Source of the DNA: Branchipolynoe longqiensis
Lineage: Eukaryota; Annelida; Polychaeta; Phyllodocida; Polynoidae
DNA length: 64,000 nt
Assembly: GCA_030323885.1 (NCBI GenBank)
Contig: CM059193.1
Location: forward strand, 52,604,749 to 52,668,748
Direction of reading: 5' to 3'
Numbering within the stretch: the first letter of the stretch is position 1; every line of letters starts with the position of its first letter. Under the pieces are notes generated by a model. That model did not search any database, was not told the origin of the DNA, and saw only the letters and a program-made list of their open reading frames with translations. Shown here one piece after another: positions 22,081-32,929 of the stretch. The position numbers and the translations under genes are program-made.

Positions 22081-22609
22081 AGGCTCAGTCACACCTTACC
22101 AGAGTGGGGTACCGGATAGAAAACGGACACTGTCCGGTGAAATACGTCAATGTCCGGTTTATATACGATAGGCATCCGGACTTTCCGTTCTGTCTGGTGG
22201 CAAGTTTTGAACATGCACAAAACTTGTACCAGACACCACCGGACTGACGTGTGCGTTGGTGTCCGGTTTAGTTCCGTTTAGTCTGTTTCATGTCTGGTAC
22301 CCATCCATTACACCTCCGGTTTTCTTCCTGAATAGTCCTTTGGTGTTGCGGGAATTCGGTCCGTCGGTTTTTTATATCCTTTCGGCATGTCCGTGAACAC
22401 TCCGGTATGTGTCCGGTTGATGTTCAGTCCATCCATTTGACATTCGGTTGTCGTCCGGTGGCTATTTGTTAATGTACGTTCCTTGTCCATTTAGCATTTG
22501 TTTCGTCCGGCGACCTTTGACCTGACAGCGCAATATTGCGGTACATTTTGATACCACCAGACCAGAAAATTCTTTGTCCGGTACTCAATACGGTAAGGTG
22601 TGACAGGTA
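22081..22609. mobile_element. MITE E2, TTAA-type
   Basis: The left end GGCTCAGTCACACCTTACC and the inverse of GGTAAGGTGTGACAGGTAC form the terminal repeats. The flanks are ATAA and TTAA. The interior contains many copies of the word GTCCGGT/ACCGGAC, and a perfect 9-bp hairpin CAAGTTTTG ... CAAAACTTG at 22201-22226 with the loop AACATGCA. There is no coding capacity. Confidence 0.7.
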
Positions 22610-23104
22610 CTTAACTAACAACCATAGATGAGGTGTAATACGGTTGCTTTCGGAACAGGTCAGTGGAGAGTTTGAAATTACAAATGCCCGCCAGTGCTCA
22701 TTAAACTCCATTTTCATTGCAAAAGTGCTTTAGTAAGGAGTGCTGGGTTTTGTTTAGCAGTTATCACTTCTTAGCTTAACTTTTTAGCCAAGATTAGTGT
22801 CTTATCATCTTAATATCTAAGATGAGGTGCATGCACCTCTATGATATTAAACTGATTTTTTTTAATTGGGGTTTACTCCTCCAGTGGCACCTGTGGTAAC
22901 TGCTTTGTGACACAGGAAACATATACCTTCTCCATGTGGTATCCAGAGATTCCTGTTTGGAAAAATCATAGGGGGCCCACAATGTAGCCCATATGGGACC
23001 TATATTTTTTGCTGGCTGGCTGGGTAGCTTTCCACCATTGGGCCACCGTTGGTGTGACAGCAGCCAACAATGTCTCTCTACATACCTGATAGTACTTAGT
23101 AATC
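22610..23104. other. No recognisable feature
   Basis: Nothing beyond a short region near 23035 (TTGGGCCACCGTTGG) that echoes the 20.1-20.8 kb minisatellite. Confidence 0.35.
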
Positions 23105-23290
23105 TATATCCCACTCAGTCACATTATCCTGATACTGAGCTAACCACTCCCTGTCCTATCCTAGTATTGCTAAGCATCAGGTGAGGTACCGACAAGTATA
23201 AATTTTGTAAGTCATTGGTTTTACTCCGCTGGGTTTCGACCCCCAAACCGTCTATACAGCAAGCCAGCCAGCCCTCTTACGGATTCAATC
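23105..23290 (-). repeat. SINE-1 fragment
   Basis: It contains CCCACTCAGTCACATTATCC, the AAGTATAAATTTT...GTCATTGGTTTTACTC block and a degenerate tRNA-like head. The tail half of the SINE is missing. Confidence 0.65.
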
Positions 23291-23589
23291 ACCGTGTCCA
23301 GTTCCTGTTAAGAGGCCTGAAACAACCCTTACAAAGTGCTGATCGTATCTACTTACCACAGCCATGGCAAAAGCGGTAGCTCTCCAAGAGCATCGTGCCA
23401 CAGAGATGGCCATCTAATTGGTGTGGACAGGGCCATGTGTACGTCTGCGGAATGGACTGCGAAAAAAAAACACCATAAAATATAGCTTCATGGGCATAAT
23501 CGAAGGCTCTGTAATTCTTTACTGAGCTTCAAACTGTACCCAAACCATAATCTCCCTATACAATTACTAATAAATATAACTAATAATAA

Positions 23590-24246
23590 TAGGTTCTCCA
23601 AACAAGGCACTGCTTGCTTATTTTGACTGGCCACTGGAAAAATAGGAGACCTCCTCTCAGCACAATACCCCCTTTGAACATTGTTTGCTGGGAGTGAGTG
23701 GGGTCAAAGATATAAAAGAAATAAAACTACTTTCATAGTAAAGTAGAGGTCATTAGCTTTAGCTTTATATCCATTATGCTTCCTTCAGGTTGGAATTTTT
23801 TGTTTAATGGAGGTTTGGAAACTGGAACGATCGCAAAACCCATTTCATTTAACCAAATATTTTTCATGAAAATAATATTACATAGAAAAGTTCTTTCTCT
23901 ACAAATCTGTGTGGACTGTTAACCACCATTGAGCATTCTTGCTCAGCAGTTTCGCCCTAACCACAGAAAGGGGGTGCTAATTCTAGCAAGCACATTTTTA
24001 AAAAGATTTTTTTACATTTGGAAGACATTTTATTTTGGTACATTTTTTTATTCTTATCATTTTTGTACAAAAATTAAGTCAACATCTCAAGTAGAATTAG
24101 ACATAAATTAATTTTATTTTATTAAAGGCGGTTAATGAAAATTGCATAAGTTGCCATGCTTAATCTCAAATTGCTAAAAAAATATTTATTTGTATGGTTT
24201 TGAAATAAATTGAGATTAGAATAGAATTTATACTAGACATAGGCCT
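23590..24246. repeat. Old dispersed repeat, first part
   Basis: The left edge (GTTCTCCAAACAAGG ... GGCCACTGGAAAAATAGGAG) appears in inverse form at 40262-40330. It continues into the tandem duplication at 24247-24500, whose sequence has an inverse relative at 36720-36800. It is probably the remains of one interspersed family. No protein is readable. Confidence 0.45.
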
Positions 24247-24500
24247 AACAAATCACAAAAATAATGTGATAAAAATGCAATTTGCTTTCAGTAGGCAGCC
24301 TCAAACAACAGGATTTAAGCTTTTGCAAAACCATGAAAAATGTGTGCAGAATTATGGGCAAAAATTTAATTTAAACAAATCACAAAAATAATGTGATAAA
24401 AATGCAATTTGCTTTCAGTAGGCAGCCTCAAACAACAGGATTTAAGCTTTTGCAAAACCATGAAAAATGTGTGCAGAATTATGGGCAAAAATTTAATTTA
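24247..24500. repeat. 127-bp tandem duplication
   Basis: Units 24247-24373 and 24374-24500 are nearly identical, beginning AACAAATCACAAAAATAATG. The near identity implies a recent duplication inside an older repeat. Confidence 0.9.
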
Positions 24501-24930
24501 AAAAAATCTTAAATCAAGGACGATTTACTTTTATTATATTCGTAATCAGACTGTTAAGATCTTTCTAACTGTACCAATTGAAAGATTTTCTCAACCAGAG
24601 AATAGTTCACGCCACAAATTGTTCTCAACTTGTGTCAGCCCTACAGAATTCAATTTTTAAGTCCCGGGAGTTCTGCCTGAAATGCTACAAAAATCTGAAT
24701 ATGTGAAGTTAGCGCAATAGAATTGATATATCTCATAAAGCGTTGAAAAATCAAGTGTTAGAAGTTGATTTTAGATGAAAGTAAGTTGATTTCTCTTCCA
24801 AATTATACCAAATTTAACCTTCTTGGTATTACTGGTTATCACATATGAAATCTGTTACCAGATATCGCAGGTGCATTCTCGTGCTCAAGGACTAAGCGCA
24901 TGAAACTTGCGGGCGCATTTGGGCACGACA

Positions 24931-25309
24931 GGTGTCGTATTGTCAGCGCCCGGTCATCGTCAGCGGCCTGTCGTGGCTTCTGCGCATGCGCGGATTTTCG
25001 CACGTTGCGGCGATCACTGCTATTTGTTTTGTTTACACTCGGCGATTCGACGCTGATCGAGCTGCTACGTTAATATCGCTTGGAATTTAAGGTTAACTTA
25101 ATTAAATTTCATTATTTGAGTATGTAATTCTGTTAAATATGATCGCATTCAATAGATTTCGGCCTAATCGGTCCCTAACACAGCCGGGTACCGTGCCTGA
25201 GCTTGTAGCCGGCGAGGGAATGGGTCTTTTGCATATGTCTTAAAATCCGCGCATGCGCAGAAGCCACGACAGGCCGCTGACGATGACCGGGCGCTGAGAA
25301 TACGACACC
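24931..25309. mobile_element. Foldback element with 68-bp termini
   Basis: Arms 24931-24998 and 25242-25309 are inverted copies with a single mismatch. The arms are GC-rich and include TGCGCATGCGC, a near-perfect match to the NRF-1 binding consensus, so two such sites face each other about 260 bp apart. The 243-bp centre is AT-rich and non-coding. No target duplication is obvious. Confidence 0.8.
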
Positions 25310-25783
25310 GGCCTCAAAGGGTTAGATAAAGGATGAATTCTCAGCGGCAAGATGAACCAGCCAGTTCAGAAGGAAGACCCCTGGGATTGAAGGCGCTTTA
25401 GATTAAAATAGTACAGAACCATGTTAGACAAATTTCCTACAAAATAGTTATTTGCCAGTACTGAATAGCCAAATAATTCTCCATGCACCAGGGAAGTGTC
25501 AGCGACAAGTTGGGTCTGAACCTCAAGGGCAGTGTCAAACCATAGACACTTTATACTAAACCTTGCGGGAGAAGGAGCGGGTCATACATACCTCTTTTGG
25601 AGGCGGTGCTGTGGCTTCACAATCTGGGCAGCAATTCATGTTGGAAATGATCACTGAAGGACAGTGAGTGCCATCTGCACGTCGCTTGTTACAAAGAGGC
25701 CTATCCAGGGTCTGTGTGTAGGACGAGGAGCAGTACCATTAATTAGTATGTTATTGAAAACTGCAACATAACAATGTTATTAA

Positions 25784-26120
25784 AGTTGCATAGTCTGATG
25801 ATTTTGAGTTTCTGTCATTTTTCTTAGATAAATATATTATGTTGATCGTTATAACCTACCTTAATTTAGTTTAAAGTAACTTTTATTTTACATGCCTAAC
25901 CTTTGAGATATTTGAAGTGTGAATATGTCAAATTAGTTTTTGCAAGCTTGCCAAAACTCTGACATCATAGGCTTCAGCAGTAACACGTTCTATTAAATTG
26001 ACTCAGTATTCCCTTCTATGTGGTAACAAATGCTTAATAAGTGCATCATTATCTATGTAGAATCCATTGGAGATAATTGTTTTGGTTTTGAAAATGTGAT
26101 GCTTCATTGGACTATGCAAC
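25784..26120. mobile_element. TTAA-flanked MITE, second type, copy 1
   Basis: The ends AGTTGCATAGTC and GACTATGCAAC are inverted, and both flanks are TTAA (25780-25783 and 26121-26124). The 337-bp body is shared with 40476-40804 (words such as GATTTTGAGTTTCTGT and GAGATATTTGAAGTG). There is no coding capacity. Confidence 0.75.
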
Positions 26121-26274
26121 TTAAAAATAAGCAATGACAGTAAATAAAACCAGTTAGTTATTAAAGGCACAGGAACATGACCAACATAAGTTTAGTGTAG
26201 AGGGTTATGACTGTGTTCTCACTAAGTTCATTAGCAATAGTACTAGTACTTATACATTATATTACTGTATGTTT

Positions 26275-26345
26275 CAGATGACCGTCGTCATTGTTCAAAA
26301 TACTGAATAAATGGTTCCATACTTATCTATGACGACGGTCATCTG
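26275..26345. repeat. Perfect 16-bp hairpin
   Basis: CAGATGACCGTCGTCA (26275-26290) is exactly inverted at 26330-26345, with a 39-base loop. Function is unknown; it may be a tiny foldback element. Confidence 0.75.
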
Positions 26346-26607
26346 TAGTTAGATTTCTCGTCCATTTGAACTGCAATTTTGGAGCAGACAACAATTCCCT
26401 GCGCGAAGCGCCATCATGTTTATTATAATTTGCATGATATCACAATTTGCATGATTGAATATGAATATTCATAGATACCTATTCTCTCGGAGTTTAGACC
26501 CCGTCAATTATCAAGACTGAGGACCACTGGTCATGATTCTTGTATTAGGGTCCTTCAAACCTAATGACCCACCTCAGTCAGCTAGCTGTTGAATGACAGA
26601 AACAAAA

Positions 26608-26905
26608 AGTAAAGTTTGCTTTATTTAACGACACCTCTAGAGCACATTGATTTTTATCATTGGCTATTAGACATCAAGCATACGATCATTCTGACATATT
26701 TCTTTGGAGGAAACCAGCTGCCGCCAGATGGGCTACTCTTTACGATAAGCAACAAGGGGTCTTTTATATGCACTTTCCAACAGACAGGACAGAACATACC
26801 ACAGCCTTTGAACCAGTTTCGTATCACTGGTTGGAACGGAAAATAGCCGTAACTGCAAATGGGCCCAATGTGCAGGATCGATCGGATGACCAACACCTTC
26901 ACAGG
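26608..26905 (+). repeat. Mollusc-type dispersed repeat, copy 2
   Basis: The fuller copy of the repeat at 19828-20092, starting near TTTATTTAACGACACCTC and ending GGATCGATCGGATGACCAAC. It is about 75-80 percent similar over the shared part. Confidence 0.7.
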
Positions 26906-27740
26906 TATACTTATTCAGTTATTATTAAGTTATATGAGATATGGCAGGTGCGTTCAGGTGGTCCCAGACTGTCAGCTCATGTAACTTGCGGGCACATTTG
27001 GACACTGCTGCACGTAAACATGTGATCCCAAATAAAAGGGAATACTTCAAGTTAACATTGCATGCTTCTCTAAACCCATTTAAAAGTTACTCCAAACTAA
27101 TGCATGGTAGATTTCAACCTCATTGAAAAATATCTGATTGGCCGCATGCAGTTATTTTACTCAACTGTAATAAGGTGGGTGAGTGACTAACCATGGTGGT
27201 TAGTGACATTCCATGATATACTGGTAAAACTAAACCATAGAAAGGAAGCAGTCACAAAGGATTGAAAGTAGTAGAATGTGGCTTTATTCAAAGTAAGACT
27301 CACCAACCAAGCAACTAGGCAACCAACTTTCTTTAAGCTTTGCAATTATACCTAATTTAGGAAAAACTTATCAAGAAATTACAAAAATAAAACTATTTTT
27401 AGTGAAGCCCATAATCAGGTTAATTTGGTCACAGAATTCTATTGTTTTTCAAAGTCCAGTTTACAGAGATTATGCTAATTTTGCATCACAAAAACTACCA
27501 TAACATTCTTATATGGATTACTAATTTTATCGTAATCCATTAATTTAGCAAAATATTGCCACGTAAACCAATTTTAGATGGGGAGGATGGGATATGCCAA
27601 CTATAACAAGCCGCATGATAACGGAACACATTTACCGCCATTGATTTTGTGATACGAGTTTGTGAGATAGATCTAGATTTTCAATTGATGAGTCCATTAT
27701 CCAGTTCAACTTCGATCCGGCAATTCGATAGGTGGTAGAG
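26906..27740. other. No recognisable feature
   Basis: AT-rich. The phrase AACTTGCGGGCACATTTGG near 26984 resembles ACTTGCGGGCGCATTTGG at 24905, suggesting a shared unnamed repeat. No gene is seen. Confidence 0.35.
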
Positions 27741-27804
27741 TCATACCCCAGTCACATGAGGACTGCGTTCACTTATGATCGATTTGTAATGACCATACGT
27801 TCTT

Positions 27805-30069
27805 CTATTGTGCTGGCATCGCGAGGTCACCAACCTCCCGGCGACCACACTGCAAAAGGCTGGAACAGGCCTTGCTGCTGTCCTCAAAGGTTGTCCAGAA
27901 GGGCAACCACCCACCAGTGCTGTCCTTGTGCCACCCCCAGTCATGTAAGTCAGGGATGTCCTGGTGGACAGACGTTGCCAGACTCCATAAGAAGCTGGCC
28001 TGCAGCATTGCTCTGCGGATGTGTTGATACAGAGCAGCTTGTGTTGGTGGTAAGGCCACCAGTGTCTTCTTCCCACTTGTGAAGAGTCGAAGCCTAGCCT
28101 CATTGACTCTTTCCAGACCACAGCCCTTGTTGTACAGGACTACAACAAAGCATTCTAGAGTGTGCATATGCTGGTACTGTGGGTTGAGCTCTTGGGGTTC
28201 ACTGGTGAGGGCAACAAGGGTGTCCGTCAGTCCTGGTGTGCTCTGCCAGGCTGACTTCTTGCCACATCCCAGGAAGTGTGACACAGTGTCACAGCCTGTG
28301 ACCGCGTGGAATAGTGGCAGTGCCAGGCACCTTGATGGTCCAAGCTGGGCAGAGAGAGTGTGGATAGGAATGTCACGCATCTTCTTCCCACTGCCGAGAC
28401 AGACCCACAACTCGGACATTCCCAGTGATGAAAAGAAGTGAATGGCCAGGATGACCACATCACTGTCGACTGTGCAGACTGTGGCGCTGCTGTGCTGCAT
28501 GGGCAAGATGGAGCAGTATCCTGGTATCAGCATCAATGTGGTTACATGGCTGAAGACCAGACACGTCATGTTGTTTGTTGGAGAGAAGACTCTCATTGTT
28601 GGCGCTGAGGAGAAGCCTCCCACCCAGATCCTGCTTCACAAGCTGTGCACTCAGGAAGGGGAACAGTTCCCTCTTGTTGTCAGTATTCTTGAGGAACCCA
28701 GTGTTCCAGTCCTGCTTTGGAATACGGGTCTGGCCATCCCCAATCGTGGTACATGGGCCTAAGCCACGACGATGTTGTGTCAGGGTTTTGAGGTTGTCCT
28801 CTGGGTGGGTGTCCCAGACAGCATCTACCCATGTGACAGTTGGAGTTACCTGTGACTCCAGAAATGGCACCAAATACTGTGACACATAATCAGTGAATGT
28901 GTGTCCTGACATCGGCCGGAGCATGTGGACAACAGCTGCCATGTCAAGTACCACAACTGTGGCTGCTTTGGCTGCAGCTGAGCGACCAGTGGGTGCCTTT
29001 AGGTGCTCTAGAATGTCCGACTTTTTGCCAGACCTGAGTGATCCTTGGTTGGGAGAGACTAGGTGGTTCTCTCTGATTCTCATACCGAAAGAACTCTTCC
29101 ATGTCTGCATCAGGTCGAGACTGCAAGGACAGGAAAAGCTTGGTTATGAGGGTAGAGTTTCTCTGAGCACTGCCTGATGTGCCTCCTTTTTTTGTGGTAA
29201 CAGGGCGAGTGGCAAAGGCGAGGACATTTTGTCGTTTGATAGTGATTGTTATTGGCAAAGTGTCCTGCTCTAGAGTCTGCGTTACAAACTTGGCATGCAG
29301 ATCTTTTCCAAGGTTATGAAGCTGGGCAATCGATGCAACAACTTCACCTTTCATGACCTCCTGTGTGTGTAGAGCCAAAAGCTCATGGCCATTGTCAAGG
29401 GGACTACCTAGCTGTTCAACTATCTCCACAAATGACAGAACATCTTCCTTTTAATTAGTCTGCAAAGCACTTGCTTCTTCGTGATGGGCAGTGCGTGAGC
29501 TTGCACAACAAAGTTCCCCTTGAGAAACTCAGCATACAACTGTGGGTGCTCCTCAGGCAACTGGACCATATCCCGCACATGCACTGGTAGCCAATGAGCA
29601 TAGTTTGTGTGGCCCATCACATGGAACCAGGAGCACAGCTCATCACAGACCTGCACATACAGCAGGAAGTCTCCCTTACGGAGAGAATGGATGAATCGGC
29701 ACATTAGGAGCTCCAGGTCCATGATGGTAGACCAGAACATGAACATGGGATTGTGAGTTCTGGACCTTTGAGCCCACATCTCTAGAGACTCAGGTGGTCC
29801 CTCAACACCAGAGCAGTAATCTGTCTGAGGAGATACAGACCAATGACAGAGAGCTGGTGAGCATAGCGAGTGTGCTTTCTATGATGCTCATCAAGCACAG
29901 ACTGGGCACGGCCAGATGTGAGGACCTGCGCCTGAGTAAGAATGTTGCTCCACCCAGAGTCTTGCAGCAACTTACCAATCATCAGGTGCATTTTGTCCTC
30001 TATGTGTAGAGCGCCCATCATCAGGACCAGCTTATCTTCCCCCATTGTGTCAGGGAATGACCACTGCAT
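27805..30069 (-). pseudogene. Uncharacterised multi-copy invertebrate gene, broken
   Basis: Five overlapping minus-strand frames (30069-29782, 29779-29420, 29429-28944, 29110-28460, 28623-27805) together give one protein-like track. Recognisable words in order: FHVMGHTNYAHWLPVHVRDM; HPQLYAEFLKGNFVVQ; VVLDMAAVVHMLRP; CNHIDADTRILLHLAHAAQ; TVDSDVVILAIHFF; LPLFHAVTGCDTVSHFLG; GKKSAWQSTPGLTDTLVAL; LPPTQAALYQHIRRAMLQ; DWGWHKDSTGGWLPFWTT. I have seen this architecture in many predicted invertebrate and fish proteins of unknown function. The DADTR/DSDVV acidic pairs recall PIN/FEN-like nuclease folds, but that is a guess. At least four frameshifts make it a pseudogene. The high copy number recalled elsewhere suggests it travels with a mobile element. 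Confidence 0.7.
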
Positions 30070-30169
30070 TGAGAATTGGCTTTGGCTCCCAGCAGATTTG
30101 AATTCAGCAGGTCACAAACTACAAGTGTGCCAAATTTCATCCTTGTCGACAAATTTGCACAATTCTTCT

Positions 30170-30762
30170 CCCAACAGACCAGACTAAGAAGGATTTGGGC
30201 GTCATCATTGATGACAAACTATCATTCTACAACGATGTAGCTGCTGTTAACAAAGCATCTAAAATGCTTTGACTTTCAGGAAAACCTTTGCCTGCCTAGA
30301 CGAGTCAACTGTCGCAAGGCTCTAGATGTCCATTGTCAGACCGCATCTTGAATATGCAAATGTTATATGCTTACCATATACAAAAATAGATGCTGTGGAC
30401 GTAGAAAAGGCAGAGCTACCAAATCTATACCAAATCTCAAGGATTTTCCATATGATTATGAACAAAGACTAAGGAAACTAAATCTCCCATCTCTCAACTA
30501 TATTAGAATGTAAGAAGAATGCAGGTTATAAAATCATAACCAGTATAGATCGCATTGATTCCTCCCATTATCAACCATGACCCGTGTTCATAGGCAGAAA
30601 ATGTAAAAGAAAAGGGTGATGTCTAGACTTGAGGAAACACAGCTTCAGCCACAGGACTATGGACCCTCCATGAATCTGTTTTCTCTGTGCAAACCATGAA
30701 CTGCTTCAAGTCTCGCATCGATAAGTTTTGGATAAAAGAACGATACATATTACCATAACCAT
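30170..30762 (+). pseudogene. LINE 3' fragment (CR1/Jockey-like)
   Basis: Plus-strand frames read KDLGVIIDDKLSFYNDVAAV, then, after shifts, STVARL.MSIVRPHLEYAN, YDYEQRLRKLNLPSLNYIR, SHRTMDPP and CFKSRIDKFWIKERY. These are the thumb and C-terminal segments of a non-LTR reverse transcriptase. Several frameshifts and stops are present. The RT core is absent, as in a 5'-truncated insertion. Confidence 0.7.
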
Positions 30763-30834
30763 GCATAGTAAAAGTTACTTATTGTAGGAACAGAATAACA
30801 AAAGGCAATCAGCCTTCCAAATTCTGTATATTTT

Positions 30835-31138
30835 GCACCGGGTGTGGTGGCCTAATAGGTAGAGTGCAGGCCTCGCATGTGGAACGTCGGGAGTTTGGTT
30901 CCCGGTCGAGTTAAACCAATGACTTTAAAATTGGTACTTGTCGCTTCATCGCCTGGTGCTCAGAATTAATAGGATATGGCAAGGACTGGTTAGCTCAGTG
31001 TCAGGATAATGTGACTGAGTGGGATTTCCTAGTGGGATGGCACTATAAAGTTGCCATGAGTGCGCCCTGTCACAAGTCGGTACCCGTACTGATATGACCG
31101 TAGATGTTGCTAGGATGTAAAACAACAAACAATAGGTT
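30835..31138 (+). mobile_element. SINE-1, fullest copy
   Basis: The head GGTGGCCTAATAGGTAGAGT (A-box-like) followed by GGGAGTTTGGTTCCCGG (degenerate B box) marks a tRNA-derived SINE. The body includes GTTAGCTCAGTGTCAGGATA and GACTTGTGACA-type words (here on the inverse) and ends GTAAAACAACAAACAAT. It is the reference for the other three copies. Confidence 0.8.
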
Positions 31139-31216
31139 AGAGGCACTGAATTTTTCTTTTCATTAAGTTAATTTTCAAATGGTAGTTAGAAGGCTCTTAT
31201 CACTCTGGTTACAAAT

Positions 31217-31506
31217 AGTATAGTTATACGAATCTTACCTGGGTACAGATGATGGATAACTGTTGTTTTCCCGAGGAACAAGCCTCGGATAGTCATGGGC
31301 TAGGGAGAAGGAAGCACATCGGGGGTCAGCAATCTTAATCTACTTATTCAGGATAAAAATGATCTTCAATAATATGGATACTTTAATGTTTTCGTCTTGG
31401 CACAAGCAAACCTAATAGTTGTGGCCACGACTATCCGAGGCTTGTACCTCGTGAAAACAACAGTTATCCATCATCTGTACCCACATAAGATTTGTATAAC
31501 TATACT
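31217..31506. repeat. Hairpin module abutting DIRS element C
   Basis: Arms begin AGTATAGTTATACGAATCTT and continue through GGGTACAGATGATGGATAAC and CCTCGG; the right arm is inverted and ends at 31506. Here both arms keep the block that the left arm of the B module lacks, so the stem is about 90 bp. The loop holds GAAGGAAGCACATCGGGGG, resembling the subterminal region of element C. The right arm ends where the C left ITR starts. Confidence 0.75.
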
Positions 31507-31551
31507 ATTTTACCTCGGTACTAAGCATCAGGCTAGTCTATAGCCTAGGGA
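31506..31551 (+). repeat. Left ITR of element C
   Basis: The outer 16 bases are identical to element B. The inner part pairs imperfectly with 36601-36646. Confidence 0.75.
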
Positions 31552-31678
31552 GACTTTACGTAATATCATTTTTATCCTTATTACATTTCAATTTGAAATA
31601 TTATTACAATATTCATTTCAATTCAGTATACACAAGTATTTTACAAAAGTATACTTTTAACTGTCTCACCAGTCTTGT

Positions 31679-32515
31679 TTAGTTGGTGAGCAATCGTGAC
31701 ACTAGGCTGCTTGACTTTTCCAGTCGTTTGTTGTAATGTTTTGCAAATGATCTAGCAGTCTTCCAGTCTGTGTGTGCCAGGATCCTCTTGACGGAGATCC
31801 CTAGCAGTCGTGCTTTCGAGACCATGGCTCCCCTGGTTGAATGGGAGGTGTATCGTCCCGTATCCACTCCTGCTGCTTTCAGCACTATTATGGTCCATCT
31901 TGCCAGTGTCTCTCTCGAGATGCCCTTATGTGGTTTAATAAAGCTTACCAAAAGCTGTCTTGAGTTACGTAAGTCCTCTGTCTTGGATAAATAGGCCTGT
32001 ATGGCCGAAACCACACACAACCGGTGATCATCTGGGAAGCTGTTCAGATGCACTGAGGACAATGGGTCTCGAGTGCGGTTTGATTTAAATAATTGTGTCA
32101 AATCAAAAGTTGCCTCCTTTCCATCTATCTCTAGTCCATCTAGAGACAAGGCAGTAATGGTCTGCCCTTTGTGGCCTGTCACTAGCAGTAAGAGGACTGC
32201 TAACTTAAATCCTAGCTGTTTAACGTCTAAATGATAATTACTAGGCCAGGATTTAAATAACTTAAAAATTACTGAAACATCCCAGAAGCGGCTATATTTG
32301 GGCTTCGGGGGGTTTCTTTCATACACCGATCTCAAGAACCAGTGGATAACCTGGTGTTTACCAACTGTTTGTCCATCTACCCTTGGTAAGACAATCGATA
32401 ACGCACATCTCGTTGCGTTAATGGCCCCAAAACTTAATCCCACATCTTCTAACATTCTTAGAAATCTAGCTACTTGGGCTATAGTAGGCTTTAAAGGCTT
32501 AACCTTCTTCACCAA
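31679..32515 (-). CDS. Tyrosine recombinase of element C, open frame
   Basis: An uninterrupted 278-codon frame (Met at 32515). Residues 1-75 form the core-binding domain and 80-270 the catalytic domain. Catalytic positions seen: Lys116 in LVTGHKGQT where the relatives have Arg, His225 and Arg228 in SHSTRGA, Trp251 in AHTDWKTA, and Tyr261 in KHYNKR. The Arg-to-Lys change is one base (AGA to AAA) relative to element B. In tyrosine recombinases the first Arg activates the phosphate, so this copy may be catalytically impaired although its frame is intact. The Met is the first after the RT remnant and matches MVKKVKPLKP; the true product may be part of a larger polyprotein. It lies next to the left ITR, as in B. 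Confidence 0.8.
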   Translation of the reverse strand: MVKKVKPLKPTIAQVARFLRMLEDVGLSFGAINATRCALSIVLPRVDGQTVGKHQVIHWFLRSVYERNPPKPKYSRFWDVSVIFKLFKSWPSNYHLDVKQLGFKLAVLLLLVTGHKGQTITALSLDGLEIDGKEATFDLTQLFKSNRTRDPLSSVHLNSFPDDHRLCVVSAIQAYLSKTEDLRNSRQLLVSFIKPHKGISRETLARWTIIVLKAAGVDTGRYTSHSTRGAMVSKARLLGISVKRILAHTDWKTARSFAKHYNKRLEKSSSLVSRLLTN

Positions 32516-32689
32516 ACAATAAACACCCCATTTCCTTAAATAACTTGTATATAATTTTACTGTTCCTTTTCGCCATGCATGGGATACCAGCCTTTGTGTA
32601 ATCTTATCTAATCCAAATTGTTCTAAATCCCAAACCCAAAATCTGTAGTGGGCATGAGGAAAGACTTCTTATCATAAATAACAAATTCT

Positions 32690-32840
32690 TAATTTTGTGA
32701 CTTTTTAAACACAGATCCTTATTTACTTCTTTATAAGGTTTAAGCAATTTTGTAAATTAAATCGATAGGGAAAAGGAATGGTTTCCTACACGTGAATGGA
32801 ATACCAATTTCCTGTGCGTGAATGGAATACCAATTCCTTC
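32690..32840 (-). pseudogene. RT N-terminal scrap in element C
   Basis: The minus strand shows GIPFTCRKPF followed by FPYRF-like words, corresponding to FIPFIETPIQNKVPFPYRL of element B. The motif around CGTGAATGGAATACCAATT occurs twice (near 32788 and 32818), a small tandem duplication at the deletion site. RT motifs A-E and RNase H are absent. Confidence 0.5.
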
Positions 32841-32929
32841 TGCAAACTTAGAACTGTTTAATTATCAGTAATTAAGTTGCATTCCTCTCAAATATTGTTA
32901 GTATTAACAAAAACTTGTTACTGGTATCC

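Noticed and set aside
27741..28121. Alternative 126-codon minus frame at the end of the 28-kb pseudogene
   Set aside because: It overlaps the frame with recognisable motifs and shows no family resemblance; its Cys positions probably come from a frameshifted tail.
30842..30912. tRNA gene at the head of SINE-1
   Set aside because: The B box is degenerate and the unit runs directly into the SINE-1 body shared with three other copies.
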